Source of the DNA: CAYMCO01 sp964388955
GTDB lineage: Bacteria; Chloroflexota; Anaerolineae; Anaerolineales; E44-bin32
Length of the DNA: 9,717 bases
NCBI GenBank assembly: GCA_964388955.1
Contig: CAYMCO010000066.1
Span: 1 to 9,717, forward strand
Direction of reading: 5' to 3'
In this document: in pieces, positions 6,194-9,717 of the stretch
How the letters are laid out: each line of letters starts with the position of its first letter
Position numbering within the stretch: position 1 is the first letter of the stretch
Made by a program: the position numbers and the translations under genes
The notes under the pieces: generated by a model
The model's database searches: none
What the model saw: only the letters and a program-made list of their open reading frames with translations
Told to the model about the DNA's origin: nothing

Positions 6194-6375
6194 GCGAGCA
6201 GGGGTGCAGGGGAGCAGGGGTGCTAGGGGGCAGAGGCGCAGGGGAGCGAGGGGAGATAGGGCTGTCGGCGATCGGCTATCGGCTGTCCGCCCAATGCCCA
6301 TTGCCGATCGCAGCGTGACCTCCGATTGCCGCCAACGAGCTGAAAGCTGACCGTTGAAAGCGGAGAGCAGATCGC
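6194..6375 (+). repeat. Composite repeat copy C
   Basis: The G-rich block (6194-6259) includes the shared 17-mer at 6196-6212. The junction from the G-rich block into the heptamer arm (6250-6275) is identical over 26 bases to copy A at 2036-2061. The left arm has seven consecutive units ending in GC (6263-6311: TGTCGGC, GATCGGC, TATCGGC, TGTCCGC, CCAATGC, CCATTGC, CGATCGC), decaying toward the core. The core (6312-6340) ends in CCGATTGCCGCCAACGAGC, nearly identical to copy A. The right arm (6341-6375) begins TGAAAGC, TGACCGT, TGAAAGC. This copy fills most of the gap between the LysM gene and the nucleotidyltransferase 2 promoter, and ends 22 bases before that promoter. A 65-codon frame across it has no protein character. 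Confidence 0.85.
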
Positions 6376-6396
6376 CGCTTCGCGATGAATTTGGAC

Positions 6397-6405
6397 TGCT
6401 ACAAT
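6397..6405 (+). promoter_or_regulatory. Extended -10 promoter candidate for nucleotidyltransferase/HEPN module 2
   Basis: TGCTACAAT is an extended -10 element (TG, one base, then TACAAT with five of six consensus bases). Such elements work with a weak or absent -35, and no good -35 is seen here. Transcription would start near 6412, leaving a leader of about 23 bases that contains a GGGGAT ribosome-binding site before the ATG at 6435. The element lies 22 bases beyond repeat C, so the module seems to carry its own promoter. Confidence 0.5.
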
Positions 6406-6434
6406 TCAGGGCGGAATTGGGGTGGGGATCGGAA

Positions 6435-6785
6435 ATGCCGTCGCTCAAGGAAAAACGCCGGAAGTACGCGCTGGCGCTAGAGAATGCCCTCGATCAGTTG
6501 TTGAACGAGCTCCGCCACAGGCCCGAGGTCGAGCGTGTGATCCTCATCGGATCCTACGCACAGGGCAAGCGAGATCTGCTCACTGATCTCGACGTTATCG
6601 TCGTCATGCGATCGGATCAGGACTTCGTCGCCCGCACGGCCCAGCTCTACGGAGATCTGAACGCCGGAGTGGATATCGACCTTCTCGTCTACACACCGGC
6701 GGAGTTCGAACAGATGCGCGAACGCGGTTTCTTGAAGAGTGCGCTGAAAAAGGGCGAGGTGCTATATGAGAAGAAATCCGCTTGA
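6435..6785 (+). CDS. Minimal nucleotidyltransferase 2 (MntA-like antitoxin candidate)
   Basis: The 116-residue protein has the full minimal nucleotidyltransferase set. GSYAQGKRDLLTDLD gives G-S-x10-D-x-D (G39, S40, D51, D53), and the third metal-binding Asp lies in VDIDLLVYTPAEF (D80 or D82). It probably adenylylates its HEPN partner; this is inferred from characterised MntA/HepT systems. ATG at 6435 is chosen because the longer frame back to TTG at 6354 reads repeat C and its own promoter. The ATG also has an upstream GGGGAT site and begins where similarity to nucleotidyltransferase 1 begins. The HEPN gene overlaps its 3' end by 20 bases, so the two are translationally coupled. Module 2 has the reverse gene order of module 1, and it keeps the Asp where nucleotidyltransferase 1 has Glu. 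Confidence 0.9.
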   Translation: MPSLKEKRRKYALALENALDQLLNELRHRPEVERVILIGSYAQGKRDLLTDLDVIVVMRSDQDFVARTAQLYGDLNAGVDIDLLVYTPAEFEQMRERGFLKSALKKGEVLYEKKSA

Positions 6786-7194
6786 TGAGGGGCTTCGCTG
6801 GCTGAGACAATCCAAAGTCGATCTACATTGGGCGGAGCATCTGGGAGAGCAGGGCGCGTATCATCTGGCCTGCTTCTTGGCGCAGCAAGTTACGGAGAAG
6901 GCGTTGAAAGGCTACCTCTACGCCCAGGGCGAGGAGGTCGTATTGGGCCACTCCGTCGAACGCTTGAGCGCTGCAGCAGCGCAGTATGATGGCCGATTTA
7001 CGGAAAGGGCTCGACGTTGGAGTGTGCTCGATGGCTACTACATCCCCACCCGATACCCAAATGGCCTGCCGGACGGCATCCCTTCGGATGTGTTCACCTC
7101 GGAGGCTGCGACGAACGCGTTGGCTCTGGCGGGGGACGCCGTGGGGTGGGTTGAATCATTGCTGGACGATATGACGGAGGGTGGGGAGCGATGA
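6766..7194 (+). CDS. HEPN domain protein 2 (HepT-like toxin candidate)
   Basis: The 142-residue helical protein aligns along its whole length with HEPN gene 1: RWLRQSKVDLHWAEHL, the core ACFLAQQVTEKALKGYLYAQG (35-55), GHSVERL, then YYIPTRYPNGLPDG (91-104). The His that gives Rx4H in HEPN gene 1 is Leu here (R96-YPNG-L101). No Rx4-6H motif can be placed at this site, so catalysis by the canonical HEPN RNase motif is doubtful or uses other residues. It starts within the nucleotidyltransferase 2 gene (20-base overlap), with GAGG (6756-6759) six bases before the ATG, so the two proteins are surely co-expressed. The C-terminus extends slightly beyond HEPN gene 1. Composite repeat D begins with the first base after the stop codon. 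Confidence 0.9.
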   Translation: MRRNPLDEGLRWLRQSKVDLHWAEHLGEQGAYHLACFLAQQVTEKALKGYLYAQGEEVVLGHSVERLSAAAAQYDGRFTERARRWSVLDGYYIPTRYPNGLPDGIPSDVFTSEAATNALALAGDAVGWVESLLDDMTEGGER

Positions 7195-7376
7195 GCTCTG
7201 AGCCCTGAGCGGTGCGCTCTGCGCGATTTGCATTGCGCAAACGGCATGCTGCAAAGCGCCAAGGGTTGAAGGTTGGAAAAAGCCGTCAGCGGTCAGCAAT
7301 CAGCTACTGCGCCCTGAACAGCAAAGGCGATTCCTGGTTGTTGCCGGCTGACCGCTGAAGGCTGAAAGGTGATGGC
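7195..7376 (+). repeat. Composite repeat copy D with a 7-base GC-phased leader
   Basis: Directly after the HEPN stop, GC dinucleotides recur at exactly 7-base intervals ten times (7195, 7202 and so on to 7258): GCTCTGA, GCCCTGA, GCGGTGC, GCTCTGC and onward. Then come GTTGAAG and GTTGGAA (shared with copy B), and a left arm CGTCAGC, GGTCAGC, AATCAGC (7284-7304). The core holds GAACAGCAAA (7316-7325, as in copy A) and TGGTTGTTGCC (7335-7345). The right arm is TGACCGC, TGAAGGC, TGAAAGG, TGATGGC (7349-7376). GCCGGC at 7343 and again at 7375 could close a further stem. The copy occupies most of the 284-base gap between the convergent HEPN 2 and DUF4012 genes; I see no gene or terminator in the remainder (7377-7478). 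Confidence 0.8.
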
Positions 7377-7478
7377 CGGCGACCGACGGATCATAGACGA
7401 TGAAAGAGAGGGTGTTGGTCAGTGGCCGTTGGTTGAGGCGATTGGCTGATTGACTGTTCACTAATGCCTGCTCACCAT

Positions 7479-9425
7479 TCACTGCGCGAAGCGGACCATG
7501 AGTTCGACGTCGGAGTCGAGAACGCCCTCCCACCGCAGTGAGCCGTCGGCCCCTTGCTCCCAGGCCTCGGCCTCCAGGATCTCCAGGCCCTCGGGCGGGA
7601 GCAGGGTCACCCCCACCGGCCTGCCGTCCGTCCCCGGCTGCTTGGCCAGCCGCAGCAGGTAGACGCGGGCACCCCCGGGCCCCTCCAGCACGACGTTCTT
7701 CGGCAGCTCGTAGCGGAGCTGCAATCTGGCGGTGCCGCCCGGCGGCAGCACCAGGGCGCCGGAGAAGACTGTGGTGCCTTTGATGCCCTGCGCTGCGGAC
7801 CAGGCGCCCGGCTCGTCCTCTCCGCTGAGCAGCCAATCGCCGGGTGTCGGGGGAAAGGAACCGCCCAGGGGGGTAGTTCCGCCGGGGGCGTACAGCCGCA
7901 CGTAGTCCCAGTAGCAGCGTTTCTGCATATCGGCGTAGGAGCCCTCACCGTAGCTCGCCTGGTGGGTGCAGGGGACCTCCGCTTCCAGCGTGTGGTGGTA
8001 GGTCAGCCTGACTTCGCCGATGGGGGCCTCCACCGCCCGCAGATCGACCGTGTAGTCCAGCGAGCGCTCGATCAGCGGATCGACCTTGTTGAATCCAAAA
8101 TTCGAATCCACCGCCATCAGGAAATCGGCCGGTCCGGGCTGCACGGAGCCATCCCAACCCTGATCGCCGAGCGCCCTTGCCGCCTCGGGCTCGTGAAAGT
8201 AGAGAAGCAGGTGCTTCTCTTGCAGCAGATCGATGCCGGCGCGGCCCAGGTCGAAGAGGACCGCGCGATCCGCGGTCCCCAGGGCTTTTTCCAGAATCGC
8301 CCGGCCCAGCGAGGGGATGAAATCCTTGCGATGCTCCCACCACTCCCGGCTCAATTCGCCGCCGGGGGCTGGGGCCCAGGCGGCCTGCATGTATGCTCGC
8401 ACGTTGTCGCTGGTCACCGGCTCGGGGGCGCCCGGCGGGGTCACCGGCCCGATGGCGGACAGCAGGCGCGCGACGGCGGTCTGGTCGAAGGCGATGGCCC
8501 CGTCCAGTGGAGTTGGGTCATAGAAGCGGTACAGCTCCTCCACCTTCTGGGCCGCGGTGGGAAAGTCCGGCGACCAGTTCGCGTCCCGCACCAGCCAGAT
8601 TCCGGCCAGCATGTAGCGCTGCAGCGGCTCGGGCGGGGGTGGATAGGGTTGAGACAGATCATCCACGTCGTAGGAGTCCCGCATTTCCAGCGCCACGATT
8701 TCACCGGACTGGACGGTCACCGTCCCCACCGCGCTGATGAAGCCGCCGGTGGCCCGCAGCTCGTCTTCGTTCTGGGCCAGGAGCAGGTAGCGCTGGGGGG
8801 CCTCAGCGCCAAGGAGGGTCGGCAGGATGTCCGCCGCCCCCAGGGCGCGCGCCCCGATTTCCAGCAGCGGATCGAGGCGCGCCACAGGCTCGCGGAGCGC
8901 CGCGGGCAGGTCCCCCAGTTCGAATTGGCCCCGGGCGCCGGCGGCTGCGGCGAGCGCCTCCTGGGCGGCGGCGATGTGCGGCCGGGCGACCTGCAGTGTA
9001 ACCAGCAGGCGCGCCGGCAGGGGAGCGGCTTCGCTCCCCGCCTCGTCGCCGAGCCAAAGAGGGGCAAGCCCGGTGAGGAGCTCATCGCCGGCCGTGGTGA
9101 GCGCCAGGCCGTAATCGGCCAGGTGGGGGGCTGCTTCGAGTGCCGGGCCGAAGCGCGGCAAGCCGCCCAGAAGCCGCAGAGCGGGAGCCAGCGGCCGGAT
9201 GCGCGCCCGCAGAGATTGGGCGTCGAGCCGCGCCTGGTGCACCTGATCCGCCACCTCGGCCAGGTCCATCGAACCCGGCCCGCCGGCGGCCTGTGCCTGC
9301 AGGTCCTGCGCGGCAGCCTGCAGTTGGCGCGCCAGGCGGATGGTCCCCCAAAGGTAAACGCCGGCGGCGGCGAGGACCAGAACGGTGGCCGCGATCAGGA
9401 TGTGTGTTGCGCGAAGCTTTCGCAT
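7479..9425 (-). CDS. DUF4012 domain protein, membrane-anchored, in an exopolysaccharide locus
   Basis: The 648-residue product starts with a short basic N-terminus and one membrane helix (about 8-27). A helical, Ala-rich region (about 30-200) precedes the DUF4012 core: YLLLAQNEDELRATGGFISA (213-232), followed by RDANWSPDFPTAAQ (280-293) and DGAIAFDQTAVARLLSAIGP (308-327), all typical of this family. The C-terminal ~200 residues look like beta-rich extracellular sequence with two Cys that could form a disulfide. DUF4012 has no assigned activity. It is found in Chloroflexota and Actinobacteria, often near surface-polysaccharide genes, so a role in polymer handling at the cell surface is a guess. 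ATG at 9425 is chosen over an upstream start at 9584: it directly precedes the membrane anchor, AGG lies just upstream, and the 53-residue extension reads a heptamer array. The gene is convergent with HEPN 2. Confidence 0.9.
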   Translation of the reverse strand: MRKLRATHILIAATVLVLAAAGVYLWGTIRLARQLQAAAQDLQAQAAGGPGSMDLAEVADQVHQARLDAQSLRARIRPLAPALRLLGGLPRFGPALEAAPHLADYGLALTTAGDELLTGLAPLWLGDEAGSEAAPLPARLLVTLQVARPHIAAAQEALAAAAGARGQFELGDLPAALREPVARLDPLLEIGARALGAADILPTLLGAEAPQRYLLLAQNEDELRATGGFISAVGTVTVQSGEIVALEMRDSYDVDDLSQPYPPPPEPLQRYMLAGIWLVRDANWSPDFPTAAQKVEELYRFYDPTPLDGAIAFDQTAVARLLSAIGPVTPPGAPEPVTSDNVRAYMQAAWAPAPGGELSREWWEHRKDFIPSLGRAILEKALGTADRAVLFDLGRAGIDLLQEKHLLLYFHEPEAARALGDQGWDGSVQPGPADFLMAVDSNFGFNKVDPLIERSLDYTVDLRAVEAPIGEVRLTYHHTLEAEVPCTHQASYGEGSYADMQKRCYWDYVRLYAPGGTTPLGGSFPPTPGDWLLSGEDEPGAWSAAQGIKGTTVFSGALVLPPGGTARLQLRYELPKNVVLEGPGGARVYLLRLAKQPGTDGRPVGVTLLPPEGLEILEAEAWEQGADGSLRWEGVLDSDVELMVRFAQ

Positions 9426-9474
9426 CGGCCTGGTTTCCGGCCCGATTCTGGCGGAAGGGCGGGCGGGTGTCAAA

Positions 9475-9523
9475 TGCGCGATGCGCTGTGCGGCTTGCGC
9501 TGTGCGCTTCACGCCATGCGCGT
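9475..9523 (+). repeat. Heptamer array, consensus TGCGCNN
   Basis: Seven consecutive 7-base units can be laid out with no gap: TGCGCGA, TGCGCTG, TGCGGCT, TGCGCTG, TGCGCTT, CACGCCA, TGCGCGT. Related units TGCGCTC and TGCGCGA occur in the GC-phased leader of repeat D (7213-7226). The array sits 50 bases upstream of the DUF4012 start, in its presumed leader or promoter. Confidence 0.7.
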
Positions 9524-9678
9524 GGAATCTGCGACAGGGCCGATCGATCCCAACCGCTGGTGCCCATCTTCGACCGCAGCACAACCTCTAACAGAGCCAG
9601 GCAGGACGCCGATGCGAGTGCACGAGATGCGGCATGGGCCGGAGTCGAAGGGCTTGAAGATTCAGGCCGTCGGGATAT

Positions 9679-9697
9679 GCCGGGTAGCAAACCCGGC
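9679..9697. repeat. GC-rich hairpin (GCCGGGT/ACCCGGC), possible dispersed palindromic repeat
   Basis: GCCGGGT-AGCAA-ACCCGGC is a perfect 7-bp stem with a 5-base loop. No T-run follows on either strand, so an intrinsic terminator is not supported. The flank CCTAC after the stem resembles short dispersed GCCGGGTT-type palindromes that I recall from various bacterial genomes. Only one copy is present in this window, so its repeat nature is unproven. Confidence 0.45.
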
Positions 9698-9717
9698 CTA
9701 CAGTCGCCGCCGTCGCT

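Larger units (their letters stand above)
9426..9717. other. Upstream region of the DUF4012 gene, no gene seen
   Basis: I see no convincing coding region. Short open frames on both strands lack a ribosome site or recognisable protein sequence. The region holds a heptamer array at 9475-9523 and a hairpin at 9679-9697, listed separately. The promoter of the DUF4012 gene should lie here on the minus strand, but no clear -35/-10 pair could be picked out. The stretch 9524-9678 shows no structure I can name. Confidence 0.5.

Noticed and set aside
6153..6350. 65-codon frame after the LysM gene
   Set aside because: It lies almost entirely in the G-rich and heptamer parts of repeat C and has no protein character of its own.
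6354..6434. 28-codon N-terminal extension of nucleotidyltransferase 2 from a TTG start
   Set aside because: It covers the end of repeat C and the extended -10 element; the ATG at 6435 has a ribosome site and fits the family start.
7377..7478. Possible bidirectional terminator between the convergent HEPN 2 and DUF4012 genes
   Set aside because: The GCCGGC repeats can pair, but no T-run follows on either strand and the loop would be about 26 bases.
9426..9584. 53-residue N-terminal extension of the DUF4012 protein
   Set aside because: It reads the TGCGCNN array, places an Arg/Ala-rich stretch before the membrane anchor, and the internal ATG at 9425 has a better context.
9385..9591. 68-codon plus-strand frame near the right end
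   Set aside because: It overlaps the DUF4012 start and the heptamer array and has no ribosome site or recognisable sequence.

Overview
The window looks like chromosomal DNA of a high-GC bacterium, most likely a member of the Chloroflexota (Anaerolineae-like). This is an inference. It rests on the combination of a DUF4012 protein, a fused Wzz/tyrosine-kinase protein, a Cys-rich/LysM membrane protein, small HEPN and nucleotidyltransferase pairs, a four-helix-bundle protein of the 23S intervening-sequence family, and dense short heptamer repeats between genes. No RNA gene, transposase, integrase or CRISPR array was found.

Layout. At 1-88 is a G-rich degenerate repeat, then a four-helix-bundle gene (95-490), then the same G-rich repeat inverted (559-593). 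An O-antigen polymerase/ligase-type membrane protein follows (613-2172); its last ~78 codons are made of repeat DNA. Composite repeat A (1934-2283) leads into a HEPN gene (2360-2749) and a minimal nucleotidyltransferase gene (2863-3249). Repeat B (3287-3436) precedes a polysaccharide co-polymerase/tyrosine autokinase (3575-5248) and a Cys-rich, single-pass, double-LysM protein (5292-6152). Repeat C (6194-6375) precedes a second pair in the opposite order, nucleotidyltransferase (6435-6785) then HEPN (6766-7194). Repeat D (7195-7376) begins directly after that HEPN stop codon. The window ends with a convergent DUF4012 gene (7479-9425, minus strand) and a 292-base upstream region carrying another heptamer array and a hairpin.

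How it works together. The polymerase, the Wzc-like co-polymerase/kinase, the LysM protein and DUF4012 form a plausible extracellular-polysaccharide assembly locus: polymerisation, chain-length control and export, and contact with the cell wall. Set between these host genes are two HEPN/nucleotidyltransferase modules (HepT/MntA-like toxin-antitoxin candidates) and one four-helix-bundle gene. Each HEPN/nucleotidyltransferase pair is bracketed by same-orientation copies of one composite repeat, and the four-helix-bundle gene is bracketed by inverted copies of its G-rich block.

The main idea to test is that these repeats mark, or serve as landing sites for, small accessory cassettes that lack their own recombinase. 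The repeats consist of a G-rich block, a (NRTCRGC)n heptamer arm, a ~30-60 base core and a (TGANNGC)n heptamer arm. The two heptamer arms are near reverse complements and could fold into a long imperfect hairpin.
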